The notes: a model not told the origin generated them from the letters alone. 35,398 nt of DNA from an uncultured Mucilaginibacter sp. (GCA_913777515.1 CAJYSL010000443.1:1-35398), one strand, 5' to 3'. Shown: positions 18,195-27,861, numbered from the stretch's first letter. A program made the numbers and translations.

Positions 18195-19751
18195 TTAAAA
18201 AACAAGTCCAAGCTCTTTTAGGTATACGTCAATCTCTTTGTCTAACTCGGCTCTTTGGGCTTCTAGTGCCTTAATTTCGAGCATCACGGCCTGGATGTCT
18301 ATTTCGGCTTCTTCTTCAAAGGTGTCTACATAGCGCGGGATGTTCAGGTTGTAATCGTTATCGGCAATTTCTTTAAGGGTAGCCAGGTGGCTGTAGCTTT
18401 CGATAGGGGTGCGGTTGCGGTAGGTTTCAACAATTTTAGTAATGTGCTCTTCGCGCAGTATGTTTTGGTTTTTTACCTTGGTAAATTCCTTGCTGGCATC
18501 AATAAACAATACGTCGTTCGGCGTTTCGCGGCACTTCTTAAACACCAGGATACAGGTCGGGATGCTGGTGCCGTAAAATATGTTGGCTGGCAAACCTATC
18601 ACCGCATCCAGATAATTTTTTTGCTCAATTAAATACCGGCGTATGTGTAATTCGGCAGCCCCTCTAAACAACACGCCGTGCGGCAGTACTACGGCCATGG
18701 TGCCGTTTTCGGCCAGGTGGTAAATCATGTGTTGCACAAAGGCAAAGTCGGCCTTGCTGGCCGGCGCCAGCTTACCGTACTGGCTAAAGCGCTCGTCGGC
18801 CAAAAACAAAGGCTTAGCACTCCAGTTAGCCGAAAATGGCGGATTGGCCACAATGGCTTCGAAAGGCCTACTTTCCACATGCATGGGATGCTCAAGTGTA
18901 TCTTCCTGCTTAATATCAAATTTAAGATAATGCACGCCATGTAAAATCATGTTCATGCGGGCCAAATTATAGGTGGTGCGGTTCATTTCCTGACCATAAA
19001 AATTGGTCACGTCTTTTACCTCGCGGGCTACCCGCAGCAACAGCGATCCCGATCCGCAGGTTGGATCATACACCGAACGCAGCCGGTTTTTGCCGGTAGT
19101 AACAATTTTGGCTAAAATTTTTGACACCTCTTGCGGCGTATAAAATTCTCCGGCTTTTTTGCCGGCACCGCTGGCAAACTGGCCAATCAGGTACTCATAA
19201 GCATCGCCTAAAACATCCAGTTCGGTATGCTCCAGTTTAAAATCAATTTCGTCTAAATGCACCAGTACTTTCACAATGATGGCATTGCGGGCATCAACAC
19301 TTTTACCCAGTTTGGTGCTGTTTAAGTCCATGTCCTCAAAAAGGTTATCAAAATCCTCTTCGCTCCGGGTGCCCATGGTGCTCAGCTGTATATTGATCAG
19401 GATTTTTTGCAGGTCTTCTAAAATAAGCGTATTGGCGTTGCTACCGCGTCTGGCAATTTCGCTAAACAGTTCGGATGGTTTTAAAAAGTAACCCAGCATC
19501 TCGAGTGCATCTTCGCGAATAGCATTGATATACTCCTGACCGTCAGGCGTGTCTTCTTGAATGTCACGAAACTGCAGCTTATCCTCTTTTAAAATGGAGT
19601 TGGCATAAATTTCCATTTTTTCGGACAGATACTTATAGAATATAAATCCAAGAATGTAGTCTCTAAATTCGTCAGCATTCATTTTGCCACGCAGCGTGTT
19701 GGCTATATTCCAAAGTTGCTGCTCCAGTATTTTCTTTTGCTCTTCTGACAT
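18195..19751 (-). CDS. hsdM: Type I restriction-modification DNA methyltransferase subunit M
   Basis: GEFYTPQEVSKILAKI, SVYDPTCGSGSLLLRVA (SAM motif), FEAIVANPPFSANW (NPPF), N-terminal LWNIANTLRGKMNADEFRDYILGFIFYKYLSEK. Confidence 0.97.
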   Translation of the reverse strand: MSEEQKKILEQQLWNIANTLRGKMNADEFRDYILGFIFYKYLSEKMEIYANSILKEDKLQFRDIQEDTPDGQEYINAIREDALEMLGYFLKPSELFSEIARRGSNANTLILEDLQKILINIQLSTMGTRSEEDFDNLFEDMDLNSTKLGKSVDARNAIIVKVLVHLDEIDFKLEHTELDVLGDAYEYLIGQFASGAGKKAGEFYTPQEVSKILAKIVTTGKNRLRSVYDPTCGSGSLLLRVAREVKDVTNFYGQEMNRTTYNLARMNMILHGVHYLKFDIKQEDTLEHPMHVESRPFEAIVANPPFSANWSAKPLFLADERFSQYGKLAPASKADFAFVQHMIYHLAENGTMAVVLPHGVLFRGAAELHIRRYLIEQKNYLDAVIGLPANIFYGTSIPTCILVFKKCRETPNDVLFIDASKEFTKVKNQNILREEHITKIVETYRNRTPIESYSHLATLKEIADNDYNLNIPRYVDTFEEEAEIDIQAVMLEIKALEAQRAELDKEIDVYLKELGLVF

Positions 19752-20028
19752 TTCGGTATTGAATGATAGGTTTTGCCGCGAGCCTCACGCAGCCTTAAGT
19801 ATTTAAAATCCTCAATGATTTTAATAAGGGCTAAAGTAATTCTCTTTTTGGTAAGTGTGATAATGCTTTTTTGTAATTTTTAAGATGTACAAGTAAATAA
19901 TCAGTATCAGATAATCCTCCCCAAACCTCCACCCACATTAATTTTTCTTCATATCCGCGCCATTATCAAACCATTAGAATGATGTGGTAGTTAAGCCCTC
20001 TAAAACAAATAAACAAACAAAACAAGTT

Positions 20029-20628
20029 ATGGAAACTTCAGAAAAACAGGGCACAAGAGTGAGTGGAGTGGTTGAGAAATACCTGGCTAATAAACATGGC
20101 GATATTGATGCACTGGAGTTGAAAACAGATAAGGAGCACGTGAAAATTAATTTTCCGCCGCATACGGCCAAAACCATTATGCATAAAGCCGGGCAGGGCA
20201 GCCATGTAACCGTGACTTATCAAGCCGACGAGCCTAAACACGAGGGTAAAGATGATAAAAAACCAAAGTTAAAATTGGTGAGCGTAACCGATGCTCAAGG
20301 TAGCGACACCGAAGCCAACGACATTAAACCGCAAAAATCTGCTGCCGATGCTAGTGCAGAAACCATCAAGCTTGATAACTACGAATTACTGAAAGATAAA
20401 AAAGGCGAACTTATAGGTATTAAGTCGGGCAATAAACTGTTTCACATCCACAAAGAAGACCAACAGTTAGGTGATAAAATCAAAAACGGTGCGGTTTTAG
20501 AAATCACGGCAGTAAAGCGCGGGGATGAAGGTTTTGTGAACCAGCATCATGACGAGGTATATCACATTCAAAAAGTGATGGTAGACGGTCAGGAGTATCA
20601 GTCGCAACACAAAGCCAAACAAAAATAA
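20029..20628 (+). CDS. Hypothetical protein, possibly two related small-domain repeats
   Basis: ATG at 20029 (METSEKQGTRVSGVV...), charged, lysine-rich; ORF track start (GTG 19984) less likely. Confidence 0.7.
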   Translation: METSEKQGTRVSGVVEKYLANKHGDIDALELKTDKEHVKINFPPHTAKTIMHKAGQGSHVTVTYQADEPKHEGKDDKKPKLKLVSVTDAQGSDTEANDIKPQKSAADASAETIKLDNYELLKDKKGELIGIKSGNKLFHIHKEDQQLGDKIKNGAVLEITAVKRGDEGFVNQHHDEVYHIQKVMVDGQEYQSQHKAKQK

Positions 20629-20734
20629 GCTCATTAGTAATATATTAAAAGTGTGCGTAGGCCGTAATCGTAGCCTGTAAGTTGCGGTTAAGGCATGCCA
20701 CTTCAAAATCATTACCTACCCACATCAAACCCTT

Positions 20735-21190
20735 ATGGAAAGTAACAATCAGGTATGGCTTTACCCGCTCATTATTGTGGCCGGGGCATTACAGGCCTGG
20801 GGGCCACCCATGAACGGCGCCCTGCAAAAATCGCTGAGCAACCCCTGGCTGGCCAGCTTTGCTTCGTTTTTGCCAGTGCTGGCTTTGCTGGTCTGCGTGT
20901 TTTTATGCCAGCCTAAACCGCTGCCCACAGCCGAGGGATTGTCGGCTATGCCATGGTGGGCACCTTTGGGCGGACTCATTGGGTCGGTTGCCGTAATTGT
21001 GGGATTGATGTTTGTACAAAAAGTGGGGGCAGGTACATTGGCCGGTCTAACCATTACCGCCAACATTTTAATGTCGCTGATTATTGATAAATACGGCATG
21101 TTCGGTATGACGCAGCACCCGTTGAGTTTGGGCCGCATCGCTGGCGGCGCGCTGATGGTAGCCGGTATTTACTTAATATCAAAGTTTTGA
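20735..21190 (+). CDS. DMT-family (YdcZ/DUF606-like) transporter
   Basis: 151 aa, about five TM segments; LIIVAGALQAWGPPMNGALQKSLSNPWLASFASF and PWWAPLGGLIGSVAVIVGLMFVQKVGAGTLAGLTITANILMSLIIDKYGMFG. Confidence 0.85.
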   Translation: MESNNQVWLYPLIIVAGALQAWGPPMNGALQKSLSNPWLASFASFLPVLALLVCVFLCQPKPLPTAEGLSAMPWWAPLGGLIGSVAVIVGLMFVQKVGAGTLAGLTITANILMSLIIDKYGMFGMTQHPLSLGRIAGGALMVAGIYLISKF

Positions 21191-21262
21191 TGATGAATGA
21201 TAGTGCAAGACAAAAGCTATAGTAGTTTTTTTAAGTTGATTAAGTGAGTTGTTATCAGATGT

Positions 21263-21305
21263 CAAGAGTCCAGGTTAAGCAGTTAGCCGGGACTCTTGCT
21301 TTTTT
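21263..21305 (+). terminator. Rho-independent terminator downstream of the DMT transporter
   Basis: CAAGAGTCC ... GGACTCTTG stem (21263-21271/21290-21298) followed by CTTTTTT. Confidence 0.7.
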
Positions 21306-21356
21306 GGGGTATGCAGTTAAGCTAACAGTACGCAAGCCTTAGCGGTTGCTAACAGT

Positions 21357-22619
21357 TTAACCAGCTGGCGGAAACGTCATGACAAATTCGTGCAAATCAT
21401 TTACATATTGGTAAGATAACTGAAACCCGTAATGGTCGCAGATTTCTTTGCTGATGGTAAGCCCCAAGCCTGTACCATCGGACGATGCTGATTTTTTAAA
21501 GCGACCGAAGAGGTTTTGTACTTCTAATGGCGTTTTTTCTTTACCGCTGTTGGCAAACCGGGCGTGATGCTGGTTTAATTCGATGCTGATACGGCCTCCC
21601 TCGGTGTTGTGCCTGATGGCGTTACCGATGAGGTTGCTAATTAGCACTTCCATCAATAAAAGGCTGGCATCAAGTTTTTTAGGGTCCAGATTGGTTTTTA
21701 CTTCGATGTTTAAACCGGAGATCACATCATCATACTGGTTCAGCGTATCGCTGATGAGTGTATCCAGGTTGATGGTCTGTTTATCGGTAATCAGCCGGTT
21801 TTCTATTTTTGCTAGCAGCAGCATTGACCGGTTGAGGCGGGTGAGTTTGGCTACCGAATTATACATATCGCTCAGCAGCAGGCTTTGCTCGTTGGTAAAT
21901 GCACCGGTTTGTACAAAGCTGTCTAACTTAGAATTGACGACCGAAATAGGCGTCATCAGTTCGTGTGCGGCGTTTTCGGTAAATGCTTTAAGCGCCTGGT
22001 AATCTTTTTGTGCACGTGCTGCCATCGTGATAACGGCTTCGTTCATTTCGCTAAACTCATCGATAGATGAATTTATGGGTCGGATGGGGCCGCCGTTTGA
22101 CAGCGTGAACGACCGCAACTGGTTAAGTATGATGTAAAATGGCTTCCAGATGTTAGCCAAAATGATACGGTTAAAGATGAACAGCGCCGTAAGCAAAACA
22201 ACAATTAGCCCCAGGGTGATCAGAAAGATGACTTTAATTAAGTCTTGCGTTTCGACCATGGATTGCACCACCGTAACCTGGTAGCGCTGCGGCCCCACCA
22301 TTACCGAGGTGTAAATGGCCCGGGCCGGTTCAAACTCATTATCTTTCACGTCCATATACGTGGTGTCAATCATCCTCCGGGTTATCGGTACTTGCGTGAG
22401 GGCAAAGGCGGTGGCCTGATGATTGGCATTGAAAACTTGGGGCAGTTTACCGTTGATGCGCACAAAGTCGAGCACTTCGCGCTCTTCTACCTCTAATGAT
22501 TTATCAATTTGCCTGGATAGCACCAGCTTGATGGCAAAATAATAAACCACTGCCGCAAACAGCATCACGGTTACGGTGAGCAGGATGGTAGAGCGGTTAT
22601 AACGGTCAAGTAGTTTCAT
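21357..22619 (-). CDS. Sensor histidine kinase
   Basis: Two TM segments; DHp AFTENAAHELMTPISVVNSKLDSF; HATPase motifs LISNLIGNAIRHNTEGG, GTGLGLTISKEICDHYGF. Confidence 0.95.
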   Translation of the reverse strand: MKLLDRYNRSTILLTVTVMLFAAVVYYFAIKLVLSRQIDKSLEVEEREVLDFVRINGKLPQVFNANHQATAFALTQVPITRRMIDTTYMDVKDNEFEPARAIYTSVMVGPQRYQVTVVQSMVETQDLIKVIFLITLGLIVVLLTALFIFNRIILANIWKPFYIILNQLRSFTLSNGGPIRPINSSIDEFSEMNEAVITMAARAQKDYQALKAFTENAAHELMTPISVVNSKLDSFVQTGAFTNEQSLLLSDMYNSVAKLTRLNRSMLLLAKIENRLITDKQTINLDTLISDTLNQYDDVISGLNIEVKTNLDPKKLDASLLLMEVLISNLIGNAIRHNTEGGRISIELNQHHARFANSGKEKTPLEVQNLFGRFKKSASSDGTGLGLTISKEICDHYGFQLSYQYVNDLHEFVMTFPPAG

Positions 22620-23293
22620 CAGTCGGCAAACTTATAGCCCATGCCATAGGCCGCCTGAATATAATCCTTTCCGCCGGCCTCTACCATTTTTTTACGCAGG
22701 TTTTTAATGTGTGAGTACAGGAAATCAAAGTTATCGGCCAGGTCGATGCTGTCGCCCCAAAGGTGCTCGGCAATGGCATTTTTTGATATGACCTTGCCTT
22801 TATTGGCAATGAGGTACAGTAAAAGCGAATATTCTTTAGGGGTAAGCTTGATATTGACACCCTCAACCTTTACCTCTTTACTGGCCAGGTCAATATCAAT
22901 TTCGTGGTGCCGGAGGCGTCGGTTGCCGTCAAAAGATTTACGGCGCACAATGGCGGCTACCCGGGCTTTAAGTTCAGATAAATGAAAGGGTTTGGTCAGG
23001 TAGTCGTCGGCACCTAAATCAAGCCCGGTCAGGCGGTCGTCTAACGAGTTTTTGGCCGATACAATCAGGATGCCTTCGTTATGTTCCTGCTCTTTTAAAT
23101 GTCGCAGTATGTCTAAACCACTACCATCGGGCAGCGTAATGTCCAGAATAATGCAGTCGTACCGGTACAGGCTAACCTTATGCATGGCCGAGCTGAAATC
23201 GAATGCTGTCTCGCAAATATTACCATCTTCGGCAAAGTAGCCCTCAATGCTTTCGCGCAGACCGGCTTCATCTTCAATCACTAAAAGTTTCAC
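22619..23293 (-). CDS. OmpR/PhoB-family response regulator
   Basis: Probable GTG start at 23293: VKLLVIEDEAGLRESIEGYF...DCIILDITLPDGSGLDIL...GADDYLTKPF; winged helix LTPKEYSLLLYLIANKGKVISKNAIAEHLWG. Adjoins the kinase start. Confidence 0.94.
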   Translation of the reverse strand: MKLLVIEDEAGLRESIEGYFAEDGNICETAFDFSSAMHKVSLYRYDCIILDITLPDGSGLDILRHLKEQEHNEGILIVSAKNSLDDRLTGLDLGADDYLTKPFHLSELKARVAAIVRRKSFDGNRRLRHHEIDIDLASKEVKVEGVNIKLTPKEYSLLLYLIANKGKVISKNAIAEHLWGDSIDLADNFDFLYSHIKNLRKKMVEAGGKDYIQAAYGMGYKFAD

Positions 23294-23305
23294 TGTTTTT
23301 TGGCG

Positions 23306-23313
23306 CAAAGGTA
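23306..23313 (-). promoter_or_regulatory. Candidate Bacteroidota -7 box (TACCTTTG) upstream of the response regulator
   Basis: Reverse strand TACCTTTG matches TAnnTTTG, 12 nt upstream of the GTG start. Confidence 0.4.
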
Positions 23314-23463
23314 AAATCAAATTCTGGAGGAAGGTTGGAAATGTTGAATTATGCCCCATGATATTGTCCGGTAGCTGCTATCAGGCATCAATCTGTCAAA
23401 AAGATGCGCTTGCAGGTGCAGCCTACAGCTTTTATTCAAAATCGGCCGGCAATTTTGCGGCGT

Positions 23464-25908
23464 ATGAAATGGACCACCTTATTTATTTTTCTATTCATGA
23501 GCGTTACGGTATGGGCTCAAGGTACTCTCAAAATCAGTGGCAGGGTAGTGGATGCCGCCACCAAAAAGCCGGTAGATTACGCCACCGTGAGCCTGTTAGC
23601 GGCTGGCAGCGACAAGCCTGTAGGCGGAACTATTACTGATGCCAACGGTTTTTTTATGATAGATAAGGTGACCAAAGGCAATTACCGGGTGATGGTTATT
23701 TTTATAGGGTATGTAGCCTACAATTCGTCTCAGTTTGTCGATCAGCAAAGCCGGGTAGATTTGGGCAGCATTGCACTTACGGCTTCCAGTAAGCAACTTG
23801 GCGAAGTTTCGGTGACGGCCAGGGTACCCATAGTTGAAAACAAGATTGATAAAATGGTGTATAACGCTGCCAACGACATTACTTCGCAGGGCGGCGTAGC
23901 CCTGGACGTACTGAAAAAAGTACCGCAGGTAAGTGTTGATATTGACGGTAACGTAGAATTGCAAGGCAACTCAAGCGTGCGTTTTTTGATTAACGGTAAG
24001 CCATCCACTATATTTGGCAGCAGCCTGTCTGATGTGCTGGGCTCGCTGCCGGCCAGTAAAATTAAAAGTATAGAGGTAATTACCAGTCCGGGTGCCAAAT
24101 ATGATGCACAGGGGCTGGGCGGTATCATCAATATCATTTTGAAAGATAACCGGATACGCGGCATCAACGGTAATATGAACGTGTCGGCCGGTACCCGGAT
24201 GGAAAATGGTTCGGCTAACTTCAATATCCGCCAGGGCAATTTTGGTGTATCGGCTTTTTTTAGCGGCAATGCACAAGTAAACACCCGTACCTTAAATTTA
24301 AATGACCGTACCTCGGTTGATGTCTCCGGCCGGGCCATACGGCTGATACAGGATGGATACAGTGATTTCAGGCGCACGGGTTATGAGTCGGGCATCAATC
24401 TGGATTGGTCGCTCACTAAGAAAGATAATATAAACGGTTCGTTCGGGTACGACCATTTTGGTAACCGTAACCAGGGAATGACGATGCAGCAGCAATTAAC
24501 CACCGGCTTGGGAGATATATTGAGTCAGCGCACATCGTTGAGTAAATTTAGCGCCCATAGCTATGATTGGAGCCTGGACTACAAACATCAATTTAAAATG
24601 GAAGGACAGGCGCTCGAGATTTTGTATACCTCGAGCATGGGCTACAACAACTCGGCCTACAACCAGCAGCAGGTATACATAGGGCAGTCGGCACCTTTTT
24701 CAGCATCATCCAGCTTTAACCCCGGTACCAACCACGAAATCAATATTTCGGTAGATTATACCCAGCCGCTAACTAAAAAGGTAACGCTGGAAACCGGTGC
24801 CAAAACTATTTCACAAAACATCAACAGCACGGCCGATGTAACCGCTTACAACGCGCGCACCAACGTTTACGCGCCCGACCCAAACCAATCGTACAACCTC
24901 AAATATCACCGTCGTATTTACGCGGGTTACGCATCATTGGGGTTTAGCGCTTTAAATTTCTTTGATGTTAAAGCCGGCGCCCGCGTAGAACATACCGATA
25001 CACAGATAGACTATCCGGGTACGACGATACCGTCTTACAACACCCTGGTGCCTACGGCAGTTATTTCACATAAATTGGGGGAACTGTCAACTGTGAAAAT
25101 AAGTTACACCAAACGTATTGAACGGGCCGAGTACCGCGAACTAAACCCTTTCATAAACCTGAGCGACCCGTACAACATTACCACCGGCAACCCCGCGTTG
25201 AAGCCCGAGATAGGCGATGTTTTTGAGGCGGGTTACAGCCACTCGTTTTCAACCGGTGGCAACTTGTATATCGGTTTGTTCTCGCGCCACAACCGGGATG
25301 ATGTGAAGCCATATACCAACTTTTACAGCCAGTACCAGGTAGGCGATTCGGTTTACCACAACGTATCAGTCACTAACCGTCAAAATATCGGTACCGAGCA
25401 AAATACGGGCATTAATATATCGGGCTCCGTACCTTTTGGCAAAAAGATTAACCTGCGCACCAATACCGCCATTACCGACAAATACATTGTGAATCAGGTT
25501 TATGGCGGCCCCACCGTAAACGCGTTGACTGTGCGCACCAACCTCAACCTGAGTTACCAGCTTTCAGATACCTTTATTGCCGAGGCGTTTGGCAACTACA
25601 ATTCGCCTATGAAAAACATTCAGGGTCAAACCCCTAAATTTATCACCTATAATCTGGCACTGCGCAAGCAGCTGATGGGCAAAAAAGCCAGCATCGGTTT
25701 TACCACCACTAACCCGTTTGCCAAATACGTAGACCAGGTTACCACTGTAACCCGCGCCGCCACAACTAATGGCACGCCATATACCAGCTACAGTTTGCGC
25801 CGCATACCTTACCAATCGTTCGGTATCAGCTTTTCGTGGCGGTTTGGCAGGTTAGATACCAAGAAAGTTAAAGAGCAGGATGAGATGGTGAAACCGATTG
25901 ATAATTGA
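23464..25908 (+). CDS. TonB-dependent-receptor-like outer membrane beta-barrel protein with carboxypeptidase-like regulatory N-domain
   Basis: Signal peptide MKWTTLFIFLFMSVTVWAQ; GRVVDAATKKPVDYATVSLL; plug QGGVALDVLKKVPQVSVDIDGNVELQGNSSVRFLINGKPS, IEVITSPGAKYDAQGLGGIINIILK; barrel SYTKRIERAEYRELNPFINLSDPYNITTGNPALKPE. Confidence 0.93.
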   Translation: MKWTTLFIFLFMSVTVWAQGTLKISGRVVDAATKKPVDYATVSLLAAGSDKPVGGTITDANGFFMIDKVTKGNYRVMVIFIGYVAYNSSQFVDQQSRVDLGSIALTASSKQLGEVSVTARVPIVENKIDKMVYNAANDITSQGGVALDVLKKVPQVSVDIDGNVELQGNSSVRFLINGKPSTIFGSSLSDVLGSLPASKIKSIEVITSPGAKYDAQGLGGIINIILKDNRIRGINGNMNVSAGTRMENGSANFNIRQGNFGVSAFFSGNAQVNTRTLNLNDRTSVDVSGRAIRLIQDGYSDFRRTGYESGINLDWSLTKKDNINGSFGYDHFGNRNQGMTMQQQLTTGLGDILSQRTSLSKFSAHSYDWSLDYKHQFKMEGQALEILYTSSMGYNNSAYNQQQVYIGQSAPFSASSSFNPGTNHEINISVDYTQPLTKKVTLETGAKTISQNINSTADVTAYNARTNVYAPDPNQSYNLKYHRRIYAGYASLGFSALNFFDVKAGARVEHTDTQIDYPGTTIPSYNTLVPTAVISHKLGELSTVKISYTKRIERAEYRELNPFINLSDPYNITTGNPALKPEIGDVFEAGYSHSFSTGGNLYIGLFSRHNRDDVKPYTNFYSQYQVGDSVYHNVSVTNRQNIGTEQNTGINISGSVPFGKKINLRTNTAITDKYIVNQVYGGPTVNALTVRTNLNLSYQLSDTFIAEAFGNYNSPMKNIQGQTPKFITYNLALRKQLMGKKASIGFTTTNPFAKYVDQVTTVTRAATTNGTPYTSYSLRRIPYQSFGISFSWRFGRLDTKKVKEQDEMVKPIDN

Positions 25909-25928
25909 TGGGGAGTACAACAAGGTAA

Positions 25929-25958
25929 TTTGGACGCTTAGTTTTTTAGCTACCTTTG
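25929..25958 (+). promoter_or_regulatory. Candidate Bacteroidota promoter TTTG-N18-TACCTTTG
   Basis: TTTG at 25929-25932, 18-nt spacer, TACCTTTG at 25951-25958, 4 nt before the ATG at 25963. Confidence 0.55.
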
Positions 25959-25962
25959 CCCC

Positions 25963-26199
25963 ATGACTACCGAACAGATAGACCAATTAGAAGCATGGTT
26001 TGCAGAGCAGGATTTGCCTAAATCTTATCGCCTTAGCCGTGCCTTTTACCTGGAAGATGTGCGCAATCACTTAAAATTGGAGTTTAGGTACCTGCGCGAG
26101 AACCTGCACAAACCTCTGCAAGCCGGGCCGGTAATTGAACGCCTCCAGACCTTGGAACGTCACATCAAAGGTGAGCTTTCTTATCCGCAGGGTGAATAA
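25963..26199 (+). CDS. Small hypothetical protein (78 aa)
   Basis: MTTEQIDQLEAWFAEQDLPKSYRLSRAFYLEDVRNHLKLEFRYLRENL...; good promoter immediately upstream. Confidence 0.75.
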   Translation: MTTEQIDQLEAWFAEQDLPKSYRLSRAFYLEDVRNHLKLEFRYLRENLHKPLQAGPVIERLQTLERHIKGELSYPQGE

Positions 26200-26248
26200 A
26201 GGGTGGTACCATTAAGACGGAACAGTGGCCATGTATCCGCCTTTGATG

Positions 26249-27028
26249 TTACTTCTGTACAGTCGACTCACATTGTATCAACAGCCTGCTGATAAACTCG
26301 CTGTATTCATCGCGCATAGGTAGTTCCAATTCGGTATGCAGTATGCGTTTGTTTGTCAGCACCACTTCGTTGGTTTGAGCGTTGATGCCCTCTTTTTCAA
26401 TGATTTTCCAGTATACGCCTATGCCTCTTTTTTGCCAGGGGGGAAGGTCGTTAAAGTTAATGCCATATTGGTAAAGTAATTCATTTTTAGCAGCTATGCT
26501 CAGGCCATTGATTTTGGCCGCCGCGTCGCGTGCGCTAATGTTTTCTTTTCTGAGGCGCCAGTAGCAATGCGCGTTCAGCGCATTGCGGTGGGCGTCTTCG
26601 TTGCGCCACCTGAAATAATCTTCAACTAAGGCTTTGTTCGGAAGTTCGGACAAGCGGCAGTCAAACGCTGCAGGGTGCCCCAAAAGCGCCGAAAACTGAG
26701 CGCTGGCCTCACCAGCCAGTATCGACAGATATTTTCGCGTCTTTCTGCCGAATGCGTCTTCGTTGGGATGGAAAAGCAACGATATCTCGTCGCTTTCAGT
26801 ATAGCCGTAGATTACGTTAAAACCGCAGGTCATCAAATGCTTTACGGTGGCAACCATCAGATCACGAAAGCGCTCGTCAAACGGCGCCTCAAACGGGTGC
26901 ACTTCTTTAGTAAGCCTGGTAAAGCCTCGTCCGTCAATCCGGGCTACCAGGTACATGCCGGGTAAAACGTTGCGGTCTTGCGTGGTTTCATAAATCCGCA
27001 TTTTTTGGTCAAGGGTATCAAATTTCAT
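26249..27028 (-). CDS. tRNA(His) guanylyltransferase Thg1-family protein (bacterial Thg1-like)
   Basis: LVARIDGRGFTRLTKEVHPFEAPFDERFRDLM, CGFNVIYGYTESDEISLLFHPNEDAFGRKTRKYLSILAGEASAQFS, AAFDCRLSELPNKALVEDYFRWRNEDAHRNALNAHCYWRLR: Thg1 catalytic-domain text. Start ATG 27028 preferred over ORF-track start 27088. Confidence 0.93.
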   Translation of the reverse strand: MKFDTLDQKMRIYETTQDRNVLPGMYLVARIDGRGFTRLTKEVHPFEAPFDERFRDLMVATVKHLMTCGFNVIYGYTESDEISLLFHPNEDAFGRKTRKYLSILAGEASAQFSALLGHPAAFDCRLSELPNKALVEDYFRWRNEDAHRNALNAHCYWRLRKENISARDAAAKINGLSIAAKNELLYQYGINFNDLPPWQKRGIGVYWKIIEKEGINAQTNEVVLTNKRILHTELELPMRDEYSEFISRLLIQCESTVQK

Positions 27029-27464
27029 CCAGCCATTGTTTGATGGTAAATGTATTATTTTCAGCCGTAACGTAATACAGTTCATCAAAGCCTTCAGTAA
27101 AAGAGGGCGGTACTAAACGCTTGTACGTTCCCCTAATACCAATTTCGGGGATGTTTTCCTTACCGGTGCGGTGCCGGTTACGGGCCAAAGCATCGTCAAG
27201 TTTTGATTGAAAATAATAGCCGATAACTTTAAACCGGTTGACTTTGGCAATTGTTATGTAAGTTGCCCGCTCTTCTGGCGATGGGTTAGTATTATCTACA
27301 ACAAAAGCTTGCGAGGTTTGAATGCAGGTGTCAATAAACCGGCGTTCCTTGTTGCGGGTGTTAAGCTGGTCAAGCGATATCCGCATGTGCGTTTTAAAAA
27401 ACTGATCTTTGTAAAAAGTAGTTTTTCCGGTGGCCTGAATACCGCAAAATATTACCGCTTCCAT
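27018..27464 (-). CDS. Small P-loop (AAA_33/polynucleotide-kinase-like) kinase
   Basis: MEAVIFCGIQATGKTTFYKDQF (GxxxxGKT Walker A), FVVDNTNPSPEERATYI, LARNRHRTGKENIPE; overlaps the Thg1-like start by 11 nt. Confidence 0.85.
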   Translation of the reverse strand: MEAVIFCGIQATGKTTFYKDQFFKTHMRISLDQLNTRNKERRFIDTCIQTSQAFVVDNTNPSPEERATYITIAKVNRFKVIGYYFQSKLDDALARNRHRTGKENIPEIGIRGTYKRLVPPSFTEGFDELYYVTAENNTFTIKQWLDEI

Positions 27465-27861
27465 GTTTGTAAAATAAACGTCTGGGTAAAATAAAACGAG
27501 TAAGAATAAATGTTCATCTTCCCCTTCATGTTGGGCAGTAAGTTAATCGTTTGTACTCAACAAGAAAATTTGACCGGTTACTATAATCAATGATTTTCCC
27601 CTTTAAATATTAATAACGTAGCCATTGTTGAGCCACTAACATCTATCGTGCGTTCATTCATTTAAAACAACAGCGCGACGCTTATGTTAAAGCGATTTTT
27701 TGAAGTTACACTGAGGGCTTATATAGTGACTGGCCTTACGGTACATTTAATTATCAGCCTGAACGATGCCATTCTTTTATATAATTTAATAGCTTCCAAT
27801 TGATATCCCCTTAGTATTGCAGTGCTTTAAGTTGTATTGCGGAAAACAATTAAACCTATAA

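Noticed and set aside
23247-23639. 130-aa + strand ORF overlapping the TonB-receptor start
   Set aside because: Out of frame with the receptor signal peptide and with no coherent protein features.
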